A DNA stretch of 64,000 nucleotides from Gadus chalcogrammus (lineage: Eukaryota > Chordata > Actinopteri > Gadiformes > Gadidae), in contig NC_079427.1 in the NCBI RefSeq assembly GCF_026213295.1, forward strand, positions 28,165,746 to 28,229,745. The letters run 5' to 3'. A model generated the notes under the pieces. The model saw only the letters and a list, made by a program, of their open reading frames with translations, had not been told where the DNA came from and did no database searches. Of this stretch, positions 54,871 through 64,000 are shown one piece after another (within the stretch, counting starts at the first letter, position 1; each line of letters starts with the position of its first letter). Position numbers and translations under genes: made by a program.

Positions 54871-56218
54871 CTACTCTTCACGTTCTAATTTTTCATAAAA
54901 TGATTGGGCCTCCGCTGGCATGTAGGCTAGCATTGTCATGAGGTCATGGTGCTTCTCCTTTTTGACAGGGAGAGGGTCCTCGTATGCGCGAGCGTATGTG
55001 GTGGAAAACAAGGGAGCTTGAGGTGGTTGTTTCTTCCTCTGCTTGGTGATCAGCCAAGTCTTCCATCCCTCATAGTGGCTGTGGCTGCCTTTTGTGTGGA
55101 CACACCATGGATCAGCAGCTGAAATCATGATTCAACAAGAAATTCAATTAAGATTACCCAACATATCCCCAACACTGATAATCTCAGAAACCCAACTCAT
55201 CAGTTTTTACCTGTCACTTTCAACCACATCATGGATGTGATTAGGAAGCCAGGTGGACACTTTAGAGTAGCATCAGGGAGCTGTCTGAAGTCTGCACACT
55301 GCATTTCTATCACGCTGAATGGCTGCTGCCTGGCTCCCCAGATCATCTCGGTGACATCGCTGGGGGTGTAGAGCGTGGAGACCTTACGCCTCTTCTCCAG
55401 CGTGGCAAAGGAGCGGTCACAGGGAAGGAAGGAGTGACCAGATACCATGAACTTCTGCTCTATCTGGCTGAAGTACCCTCTAGATACGAGCAGGGCCATG
55501 AGGTTAAGTACTCTCCGGTTATTGTTCTGCCCACAGCATCGGTCACTATAGATGATAAGTTTCCTTTCCTTCGCCTGGACAAGGGGAGCAAAAGATGCTT
55601 CTGCCCACTTCAAAAGGCAGCTTGCCACCTCTATTGAACCTCTGCGCGCAATGCCCTCATGCCAGAGGCACATTGTAGGAGGACTGCCGGTGCCCATCTC
55701 CTGGATGCAGAAGTTATAGTTCGCCAGCTGTCGTTGGTAGTACACGTTGGAGTGTGTCAGGTTTGGCGTGTACACTACCCCCTGCATGTCAATACAAATT
55801 ACATGGCAGTCGTTATTGGCTTTGGCCCACTCTGTGTCAGCCTGCAACTGGGAGTATGCTTTTTCAGCCTTGCGATGGTGAAGCTCACTCTCAGCTGCAA
55901 TCTTTGATCTTTCTCCGTCGGTTGTAGCCGCTGTTAATTTGGAGAACAGGGCGTCACATTTCACACAAGTATCACTTCTTGGCTGCCCAAAACAGAGGTT
56001 CTGCTGCTTGAAGATGTCCCTATAGAGCCAGAACTTTGCAGTGGATGTTGGATTGTTTTCCTTGTACAGGCGGTACATGCGGAGCAGGTTTTAATCAGGG
56101 CTCAGGTACTCCCTCTCCACATCTCCCTTCACCCGTGAGTAGTGGTTCGGTTGGCGTGGGAAACTCAGGATATGCTCTCTTATCTCCTCTCTCACTGCAG
56201 GATGAATGCTATGAGGCC
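54871..56218 (-). pseudogene. Transposase relic related to the one at 13003-15742
   Basis: The main exon (about 55208-56218) has VREEIREHILSFPRQPNHYSR at its start. It continues with CFGQPRSDTCVKCD (a zinc-like pair), CIDMQGVVYTPNLT, MCLWHEGIARRG, IYSDRCCGQNNNR and GHSFLPCDRSFATLEKRRK. The blocks and their order match the transposase-like gene at 14780-15190. An acceptor-donor pair joins it to a final exon (54871-55128, MLAYMPAEAQSFYEKL). A single in-frame TAA at 56091-56093 interrupts an otherwise open frame. It is likely a DDE/D-type transposase. The superfamily is uncertain. Confidence 0.65.
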
Positions 56219-57071
56219 TAAAAAAAAACACAACTCATGAACAAGGGAAATATAATAAACTATGCTGGTCTGTTTTGCACAATTGATTGTTTCTGTGACC
56301 ATATGTGTAATTCTAACATAGGATTTTGTTTTAACATACAATCATTAAGATCCACATGTTGAAACGATACAAAGAATAATCATACTTTATAATTGCATAG
56401 CACTTCACTTCTGATATCGATCTCAAAGCGCAAAAATATGTTTCCTGACAGCATGAAGTCTTTCACGATTTTTTCACGAACACTTAGACTAGGCTTGGAT
56501 AATAACTTACCTGTTCTTGTGCTTTCCTCTTAAGTCCTCTAATGGAGATCTGACTTCAGCTACCTGCTCTGTTCCCTCAGTCTGACTGCCTAACTTTTCT
56601 TGAATAACCTTTTCAAATATAAGTAACTTTAAGTAAATATGTTATGGAAAATGTATCTCATTAAAAGCATGCATGTAATGAAAAGTTAAATGGAAAACAT
56701 AAGGCTATATAAAACTTGCCTGTAGGCGACTGTTGGTCAGTTGAAAGACTGACATAAATGTGAGCTTACAAACGCTCAGTCTTTTGCCTCCTTGTTGGAC
56801 ATGGTACTTAAAGGTGTACCTCCTCTTTGGAACTTCAGTGTCAGGCCCACGTTGCCGGCGTCTCCATTTTCATCAGTGGACATAAACGTTTTTTCCGCGT
56901 GAGACTATTTTAAAGTTTAAAATACTAGTATTTATCGCGCGACCACCACCCCCAAACTGCTTCTGTATACAACGTGTCACACATACATTCATGTTATATG
57001 GTTATCTTGTTTTTTAAATTTTTTGGACTTATACGGTTTTTCGTCGCATGGGTTCACTTGGTGATCAAGGT
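56219..57071. other. Likely upstream exons and end of the transposase element
   Basis: Short minus-strand exons may lie near 56520-56600 and 56770-56885 (a STDENGDAGNV-like reading), but I cannot assign them. No clear terminal repeat was found. The right limit of inserted DNA should be close to 57072, where retroviral gag sequence resumes. Confidence 0.35.
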
Positions 57072-58103
57072 TTCAATATCGCGGTGTCGCCTATTGTTAT
57101 TTTCGGGCATTGCTCAATTTGACACGACTGTGAGGTGGTTGTAATTGGTATTGTTGGTACAGCGCTAGACGCTGTACCTGAAGCACCGAGTTGATTCGAT
57201 TCTTTGGATTTTCGGGTTGCGATTGCTATTGTGGTGAGTTCGGTGTCGTCTAGTCCGTTATCTGTGGGCAGTTTGGAAACAATCCTGTACAGTCTTGGTT
57301 AACGGAAAGTCCTACTTTACGCGCTAGTTTCTGCAATCTGTTTAGGTCTACAACGAGTTGACGTTGGCTCCATACACAAAGTGTAGCGAGGACGGTTTTG
57401 TCTTTTATGTTGTTTTGGGCTGTTTTAATAGCGTCGAATTCTGCGGCTGTTAACTCTATTTCAGTCATTAATTTATCAACATGTTCTGCATTACTAGTTG
57501 CTGTTATGTTCAACAGAGCTGTTCTATACAATTCTGGCCAATCTGGGTTGATTTGCATAGTTTTTTTGAAAATGTTAGATGCGATTTCTTGAGTTAAGTC
57601 TTGTTTAGCTGGTTTCGGTATTGGGTGTCTTTTTTTTCCGTGCGAATCCATGCATCAAAACAATTCTGTGTGTAATGAAAATCCCATTTCGGATCTGGTC
57701 AAGATGTTATTGTTTATTTTAATTCTTGTAGTTTGCAAGAATCAAAAGAACCACCCATTGGCCAACTGCCATCTGTCCATTCGTACACATCATAAGTAAA
57801 TGGAAAGACCGAGTATATGCCTTCTTCTCTCAAAACTGTATCTGCGGGGGATCTTGGTGGCACTATAGGATCGTTTTTTTTCTTACCATAGCAGGTTCTT
57901 ACCAGGTCCGATCTTTTTTTAATTCGCTTAGATACCGTTATTGTCACCTTAGCATCCCGTTTTGATGAATGGGCGCCCATTTTACTCTTCCTTATGTGGG
58001 AGTCAGACGTTCTCTTGGAAAGAGAACACAAACAAATTAATACAAATAAAGGAATACACACACAGCTGATACAACAGATAGGGATATACGAAACAAAACA
58101 CAA
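57072..58103 (-). pseudogene. Gag matrix and upstream region of the endogenous retrovirus
   Basis: The minus frame at 57714-58103 contains MGAHSSKRDAKVT (from about 57980), a start with the Gly needed for myristoylation, then a basic stretch and YSVFPFTYDVYEWTDGSWP. A second frame (57250-57651) has AKQDLTQEIASNIFKK and VWSQRQLVVDLNRLQKLARK. A third, shifted frame (57072-57245) is Thr/Ser/Pro-rich and runs to a stop just after ILKP. The order and strand suit the matrix and linker region of a fish class I retrovirus. It has at least two frame breaks. I infer it is the missing 5' part of the element at 28256-34091. Confidence 0.5.
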
Positions 58104-58512
58104 TCACTTGGGTTATAGTTTTACTTCATGAATTCTTTAATGCTAAAAGTATGTTAATGTTATTTAATAATTTTAAAACATGTGGAACTCAATGTAAATG
58201 GATATCACAGATCTGTTTGATAAAGAAACAAAGAAATGTTACCTAACTGAATGATATTAATATATTTTGTACAAAATTTGTAAATCAGAGTAAAGTCAAT
58301 GCCTCAAAGGAGCCTGATTTATTTATTTCTATGTTAGTTTCAGGGTACTCACTCGTGGTTTGTCAATCAAACCTGTTTGAAGAAAAAACTTCTGTAGAGT
58401 TGAATGGTCCTCTGCCTCTGGATCAGTGTCCTGAACTGCTACGTTTTTCGGGCATGCGTTCCTTGGACATTGCTATTTATCTGAAAAAAATCTATACGAT
58501 CTCTCAGATCAT
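58104..58512. other. Possible retroviral leader or LTR remnant
   Basis: AT-rich in its first half. On the minus strand this would be the leader just upstream of the gag start. I cannot see a primer binding site or LTR boundary. Confidence 0.3.
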
Positions 58513-58699
58513 ATTAATACCAACCCAGTCTCACCAATATGCGTACAGATCGCACGGTTTGACACTTTCAAAATGCGTGCAGTACATACGCCAAATGACC
58601 ATTTTGCGTGCATATGATACGCAAAACCCAGCATTAACTACTGTGGAGGGCGGATGCGTCCATTTCGCATGCATATGATGCGCAAAACCCAGCATTAAC

Positions 58700-58945
58700 T
58701 GAATGGGAAATGCAATATTTTAGGACAGATTCACCATTAAACGTGTTTCTAATGACATTTCTAGCGAGAAATTTACTTTTTCCTTGATTAATCTTCAGTC
58801 AGTGAATGTGTATGATCTTTATTAATCTTTATTATCTGAATGGGAAATGCAATATTTTAGGACCGATTCACCGTTAAACGTGTTTCTAATAACATTTCTA
58901 GCGAGAAATATACTTTTTACTTGCATAATCTTCAGTCAGTGATTG
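58700..58945. repeat. Direct repeat inside the 1537-bp element
   Basis: TGAATGGGAAATGCAATATT, then TAGGAC and GATTCACC with TTAAACGTGTTTCTAATRAC, occurs at about 58699 and again at about 58837. The two copies differ by a few substitutions. Confidence 0.8.
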
Positions 58946-59319
58946 TGTCTAATCTTTAGTTTTATAGTTATTAAGAAGATTCTATCGGCTCGCTCGCATG
59001 TTTCAACAACGTCAGGTTGTTAGGGACGCTGCTTTCGCTAAACTAGCAGCTCACGTGTTTCCTGCGTTTGTGTTATTAAACCGTTACTTTATGTAACTTT
59101 TAATGATATCATCTTGTTCGAAACACGTATATCTGAGAGCCAACCCAGTCGCCAAAAGCATACGTTGACAGTGTACGTTTTCGTGAACACTGGATTACGT
59201 CGCATTTCAACATAAAATAGCGTGTTATACACACACACACATACACACACACACATTGCATTTCACTGCTAAATAAATTAATGAATACTAAGGCAGAATA
59301 AAGAATAAATTCATTCATT

Positions 59320-59745
59320 ATCGTTCAACTTCAACATGTGTTATTACAGTATAGAGTGGTGGAGGGATGACGTATGTTGGCCAACCCGGAAGTGAGCGTC
59401 GCCCTGGGTTCCCTTGACAAAAAGCGGTTTGGTGGTTGCTATCAACCACCCCCTCTAATCCTTACATGGCTCTAAAAACCACGCGGCAAAGGAGCTGCCG
59501 TCAATTGTGTTGTTTTTGTCGTAAACTAGGGTCCGATGGTTAAAAAATAGACAGATATTCCAAGGTCCAATTCCAGCTTGGATGTTTTTATTTTCTGCAG
59601 TTTAGACTTCTTCTATAACCTATTTTTGAAAGCAAAACACCAAGCTCATTGATTTAACGAGGCAGGGTTATTTGAAACAATTTATTAAATAAATATTTGT
59701 GAGGTCATTCCTTCTCCTGAGTTTGCTTCCTATTTATGTCTAGTG
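59320..59745. repeat. Fragment of the fold-back element family
   Basis: Shares GTGGTGGAGGGATGACGTAT, CGGAAGTGAGCGTCGCCCTG, CCCCCTCTAATCCTTACATG and AAACTAGGGTCCGATGGTTA with the centre and inner right arm at about 22180-22660, in inverse orientation. It represents one arm plus part of the centre. Confidence 0.8.
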
Positions 59746-60065
59746 TACACCCCTACTGTCCACAAGCATCCCCCCCCCTCCCCATATGGATTTGGAGAAT
59801 TGTTGCCACGTCCCAGTGGTGGAGGTATCATATATATGAAAGAGGGCATTCAATTATACTACAATGATCAATTAGGAGGCCGAAGCCCTAAAGGAAGTGA
59901 TGCAATAGGTGACTGAGTCGAGAAAATGTAAGTAAGCTGTACCTTGGGGTCTCTTATATATCAAAGGGTGTCTCAAAGGACGCATACGCTTCAACCTTCA
60001 AGCATTTTGAAAGTGTCAAACCGTGCGATCTGTACGCATATTGGTGAGACTGGGTTGATTAATAC

Positions 60066-60825
60066 AACTCAGCAGTAAATCTATTACAATCGCATTCGAA
60101 TACATTTAGAATTTCGGGACGGCGTAAAACTGCTTCTCCAGCGCTGTGGAGAGAAGAAGGGTCTACAAGAGGTTGTAGACAACATGAAAGCAAAGCATGG
60201 AATGAAAGGATAGAAACACGGCGCGAAAAATACATAACATAACTATTGGGATGAGACACAACGATGTTCTTTATATATTTTTTCTTTTCACAACCGAGGG
60301 GGGCCTATACCCTCATGTGTTTCAGTGCCATACTTACCTGCTGGCACTGTTTTCGTCCGTAAAGGCCGGACGTTATCTCTCTATTATATTTAGTTTTACG
60401 ACTCGTCCGCTTTTCTGAAATAAGATACGTTTAGTAACATGACAAGAAAAGTTGAACAGTGGTTAAATCAAATTTTCCGCCGTCTTTAGGTTGGGAGGCT
60501 CCTCTATTTTGTGTACATTGATTAATTCAGGCTCAAACAACATGAGGCCACTCTATTCATCCTACTTGGTCTTCCCGTGGGTGCAATCATCACCCCTATT
60601 TGAAATAGACCTCTTGTCTATATTCATCATACCAGTGAAAGGGCCGCGAGCAGTGCAAAAGCGGTTTTCAAAGGTCCGGGTCAGAATTGCTTATCTTCCG
60701 AGGGACATACACTACCCATTCATCTGAGGTCCAAAACTGGTTGGCCGTGTGTGGATCCCAAACTGGTTTATTACTACTTACTGAATGGAATTTTCTTGGA
60801 ATTCTTACCAACCTAACTCTATCAA
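60066..60825. other. Unassigned region
   Basis: No gene is supported. GAGGGGGGCCTATACCCTC (60297) and CTTACCTGCTGGCACTG lie here. A short segment with CATTCATCATACCAG (about 60622) resembles 61260-61290. It may belong to the same repeat as the following entries. Confidence 0.35.
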
Positions 60826-60995
60826 TGTACCTAGTTCTCTGGAGGGTTTTTACCCTTAATGAGGGTTGTATTTTAGCGAGTAGAGCCAATACAAAGGAAT
60901 CTCCAATGGTACAGGACTTCCACTCGGATAGGAAACTCAAAACGTTGCAGTCCAAGTCGTGATAAACCTCCACCAACACTCCTACATACGTCACA
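60826..60995. repeat. Direct repeat, copy 1
   Basis: TTCTCTGGAGGG, ACCCTTAATGAG, TGTATTTTAGCGAGTAGAG, CAATACAAAGGAAT, CTCAAAACGTTGCAGTCCAA and TACGTCACAT occur in the same order at 61327-61496, with roughly 10-15 percent differences. Retroviral LTR remnants are one possibility. I see no TG/CA ends. Confidence 0.75.
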
Positions 60996-61326
60996 TAACA
61001 AGAGAGAGTCTGCAGTGCGGAATCTTGCTAATGATCCACAAGGCACAAGCTCACCATTCGTAGGAACAAACAGTGTACTACCGGCCAATCCTTGATGCCT
61101 ACGTAGTACGGATCATCAATTCGTAAGGATACCTAATTCTTGGATATTTTAGCAAAAAATATCAGACAGAGCCTCCGCCTAAACAAGAATTTAAATGAAA
61201 ACTCATGCTTTTAGATCGCTCTTCCCGAGGGCGTCATATTCACTCTTATATAAAATAAACCACTTGTATACATTCATCATACCAGAGGCAGGGCAATGAT
61301 GTCCACTTATCCCCTCTTTCTTGTTA

Positions 61327-61496
61327 ATGTACGAAGTTCTCTGGAGGGATTATTACCCTTAATAAGAGTCGTATTTTAGCGAGTAGAGTCAATACAAAGG
61401 AATTACCAACAGTATTGTACATCTGCTCATAGGAATCTCAAAACGTTGCAGTCCAAGGTCGTTATAAACCTCCGCCAACACCCCTGCATACGTCAC
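61327..61496. repeat. Direct repeat, copy 2
   Basis: Second copy of 60826-60995, about 500 bp downstream. Both copies are followed by further similarity around AAAGGTCCGGGTCAGA (60675 and 61543) in a different order. Confidence 0.75.
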
Positions 61497-61625
61497 ATTA
61501 AGAAGTGAGCTGAATATTTGTTTTAGTGCTAATCGCCTCCAAAGGTCCGGGTCAGATACTATTCGCATGTGTTCATCTATTTTCCAAATTCCGGATCCCA
61601 TCAGAGGGTCAGAATGGCAAGATAG

Positions 61626-62647
61626 TAGGGCTGTAACGATACGCGTATCAAACCGAAAATCGCGATACTCAAAGCCACGAACCTGTCTCGCGGTGTGACG
61701 TGTGAGAAGGCAGAAGCGCGATATGCCCTTTCTAACTCTTCGGTCAAATTGTCAGATTGAAATTTGCTAATAATTTGTCTAAATAATAGTCTGCTGACAG
61801 CGCCCCCTCCTATCGATGCCGTAAATATGTGACGAGATGCCCTCTCTGTGATCACAGCTCTCCGTGGCTACGGAGGATTGCATTTCTCCACAGCCGTCGA
61901 AGTCCTCATATGCGATATGAACAACATTTATCCAGAGTGGGCCAAGCGCGAAAAAAATTGCCTGTGTGATCCTGTCTCTATTGTTTTGTGTGATTTGACT
62001 GGCAGTTTGTCTGCTTATAGGTCGGAATGAAGCGGCCACCGATTATTGACAGGATGGGTACTTTATTCTACCGGACTCGTTCGCTTCTTCACTAGACACA
62101 CGCGCTACCGCTCGCTCTCCTCGCTCGTCCACTCGCTCGCTGACGTCACTCACACACGCATACGCACACTGCCATTCTCGCGCACACACATATGCTACTC
62201 GTAACATTCTGCCTCGTTATTGCGACGTTCATGTTTTTCCTCATCTATTGAAAGTTAGGCTATTAAACATGTTGCATTCTATACGGCCTGATTATGTCAT
62301 TATTTAAGCTACATAGCCTAATAAGAAGCGCTAATAAGGATATTTGAATAAATCAACCAAACAGTTAAAGGAGCCCTATTATGCCTACCAGCAAAAAGCA
62401 TCCTCCAACTGCAATCTTTGGTTATTTCTTTATTAATTTAGCTATACTTTAATAGTATTCTTTCGGTTCAAATCTGTTCAGTGTTCCAAATTATTTGTTA
62501 TTAAATGTTACATTAAGATAATTGGTATTTAAGTGTTGTTTAAATAAAATGCTTTTTAAATTTAAAAGAATCGTGGGATGTATCGAACCGTGGGTCAAAA
62601 ATCGTGATACAAACCGAATCGTGAATTTGTGTATCGTTACAGCCCTA
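61626..62647. mobile_element. Complete 1022-bp hAT-type non-autonomous element
   Basis: Ends are inverted: TAGGGCTGTAACGATACGCG and its counterpart GTATCGTTACAGCCCTA. The 8-bp repeat CAAGATAG flanks it (61618-61625 and 62648-62655), the hAT signature. The interior is non-coding and shares long blocks with 9489-10888. Confidence 0.92.
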
Positions 62648-62721
62648 CAAGATAGTCATTTAACAAAACATAACATACCAGTCTGATGATCTCATATTGG
62701 GATCCTGCCGACAAAGCCATT

Positions 62722-62795
62722 TGATGAAGAGAAACTTCTCTCGCGGACACGTCGGACAGCGAAATATTTGATTTAATCTTAAAGCATGATCATGA
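62722..62795. repeat. Second copy of the 73-bp block at 24026
   Basis: Near-identical to 24026-24098, with one substitution in GGACAGCGAAATA. It precedes the LINE fragment that starts near 62800. Confidence 0.75.
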
Positions 62796-62799
62796 TCAA

Positions 62800-63590
62800 A
62801 AACAGTCTGCATGTTTTTTTCCAAAAAGCAATGTAGCACTCCAGACCCAGCCATAATGCTGTCAGGAGTAAAATTACAAGTTGTCTCTGAGTTCAAGTAC
62901 CTTGGCCTCCTAATCGAATCTCATGTAAAAAAAGTAGGTCACAGGGTTAAGTTTAACTTATCGAATTTTCGCTTTATTAGAAATTCAATGACAACTGATG
63001 CAGCAAAGATTTATATGCATGCTATGATAATGTCACATTTCACATACTGTTTGACCAGCTTCGCACAAGCCAATAAGACAGCACTTAAACCACTTGAAAC
63101 ACTGTATAAACGAACCCTGAAAGTCTTGGACCGGAAGTCAAATACCTACCACCATTGTCTAATTTTAAGAAAGTATAAACTTCTGAGCTGGGACAACCTA
63201 ATAAAGTATGCAAATCTTTGCCTTATTTTTAAAATTTTGCACTACAAAGCCCCCCCACCACTTCAACAGTGTATCACTCCGAGGTCAAATACAAACCGGA
63301 CAACCAGAGGCTCGTCCCGGGGAGACTGTGTAGTACCCCTTAGAAAAAGTGCCTTTAGCCACTTGCATAATCTTCAACCAGAGGCTCGTCCCGGGGAGAC
63401 TGTGTAGTACCCCTTAGAAAAAGTGCCTTTAGCCACTCAGCATTCTCAGTTACAGCGTCACAGGAATGGAATTCACTACCAGCTCATATTAGAGAAATTA
63501 GTTCTTACCGTCCCTTTTCAGGACAGCTGAAAATATGGCTTATTGGTCATCAATTATGTACACACTAGGACTGCAATTGCTTCTTCTGCC
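62800..63590 (+). pseudogene. LINE reverse transcriptase C-terminal fragment
   Basis: The frame (62811-63407) reads MFFSKKQCSTPDP, FKYLGLLIESHVKK, RNSMTTDAAKIYMHAMIMSHF and LRKYKLLSWDNLIKYANLCLIFKILH. This is the thumb and tail region of a non-LTR reverse transcriptase. A deletion seems to follow LIES, where about eight residues are missing compared with relatives. A 75-bp tandem duplication (63304-63437) adds a repeat of RGSSRGDCVVPLRK in another frame. The catalytic palm is absent, so it is a 5'-truncated copy. Family: Rex1/CR1-like, not certain. Confidence 0.75.
63304..63437 (+). repeat. Tandem duplication within the LINE fragment
   Basis: CCAGAGGCTCGTCCCGGGGA followed by GACTGTGTAGTACCCCTTAG and AAAAAGTGCCTTTAGCCACT occurs at 63304-63364 and at 63379-63437, with almost no differences. 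This indicates a recent duplication of about 75 bp. Confidence 0.9.
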
Positions 63591-63599
63591 GACTTCTTG

Positions 63600-63840
63600 G
63601 TAAATGCTATGTCCTGCTTGCTTGTCTCTTGTGTGCTCCTGTCCGGTGCAGGTCATGTTAGTGTCTAAGTTAATTGTGCTGCATGTTTGTGTTTTTATGC
63701 TGCTGTATATGTTTGTGCTGCATGTTTATGCTTTAGGCTGCTGTATGTCTGTGCTGCATGTTTGTCCTTTATGCTGCTATATATGTTTGTTCTGCATGTT
63801 TGTGTTCTATGCTGCTGAATGTGTTTTTATTGTAGGTGCA
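63600..63840. repeat. Degenerate repeat of GCTGCATGTTTGTG
   Basis: At least five units close to TGTGCTGCATGTTTGTG plus TTTATGCTGCTGTATATG. It follows the LINE fragment and could be part of its 3' region. Confidence 0.7.
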
Positions 63841-63844
63841 TTTG

Positions 63845-64000
63845 TCCAGCTCTAGGCTGTTTCCCAATGTCAAGGAAGCATGCTCAACGGCCGCCCTTTT
63901 AAGGACGCTACGTCATAGAACGCCGACAAGCACTGTTCCAATGTTGAGGACACTCGAAAGCCGCGCCATTTTTGCGTCCTTTGTTTTTGAGAATTCCGAG
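63845..64000. mobile_element. Left end of a further element running out of the window
   Basis: GGCTGTTTCCCAATGTCAAGGAAGCATGCTCAACGG and the repeat-like AAGGACGCTACGTCAT and TGAGGACACTCGAAAGCC resemble the subterminal repeats of fish DNA transposons. The right end lies outside the window, so this is only a suggestion. Confidence 0.35.

Larger units (their letters stand above)
58521..60057. mobile_element. 1537-bp hAT-like element with 8-bp target duplication
   Basis: The ends are long inverted repeats: CAACCCAGTCTCACCAATAT at 58521 and its inverse ending at 60057. They continue for about 50 bp (GCGTACAGATCGCACGG, TTTGACACTTTCAAAATGC). The 8-bp repeat ATTAATAC flanks the element (58513-58520 and 60058-60065). 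Inside are a doubled block (58700-58775 and 58832-58945) and a fragment of the fold-back family (59320-59745). No transposase is present. Confidence 0.9.

Overview
The window looks like a repeat-dense stretch of a ray-finned fish genome. No intact host gene is supported. The sequence is a mosaic of nested mobile elements: hAT, PIF/Harbinger and other cut-and-paste transposons with their short derivatives, L2-like LINEs, a Copia relic, a degraded retrovirus-type element, long CA microsatellites and introns with GT-AG ends. I infer a fish from the transposon families and from the teleost-like gene fragments. I cannot name the species.

The centrepiece is a complete Polinton/Maverick (adintovirus-like) element at 35042-51605, 16,564 bp. 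It has terminal inverted repeats of about 105 bp that start with AG, and a 6-bp target duplication AAGGTG. Rightward genes: three unassigned genes, a retrovirus-like integrase with a chromodomain, the minor capsid (penton-type) protein, a basic amphipathic virion protein, the major capsid protein and an adenovirus-type cysteine protease. Leftward genes: a coiled-coil gene that appears to be spliced, a 1524-residue protein-primed family B DNA polymerase, an A32/FtsK-like packaging ATPase and two small conserved proteins. The two gene sets converge at 41594-41713. Together they provide genome integration, replication, packaging, capsid and maturation functions. Almost everything is intact except the major capsid gene, which carries one frameshift near 40697.

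The Polinton sits inside the reverse transcriptase gene of an L2-like LINE (34265-35041 plus 51606 to about 54600, minus strand). Removing the Polinton and one target copy rejoins the LINE frame. The LINE and a transposase relic (54871-56218) in turn appear to separate two parts of one degraded retrovirus-type element on the minus strand: gag start at 57072-58103, and the rest of gag, pol and the start of env at 28256-34091. Its reverse transcriptase has lost the region that holds the first catalytic aspartate.

The left third (1-24000) holds a tnp2-like transposase relic, a Copia relic, and a long fold-back element with arms of about 1.2 kb (7024-7862, 19992-20532 and 21766-21815 against 22415-23634). 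Its left arm was split by a 12.1-kb element (7863-19991). That element carries a multi-exon teleost-type gene relic whose intron holds another 7.7-kb transposon (9101-16762). From 24314 to 27507 lies a Harbinger-like element interrupted by a solo LTR and a 298-bp transposon. The right end (58500-64000) holds hAT-type non-autonomous elements, a direct repeat and a LINE fragment.
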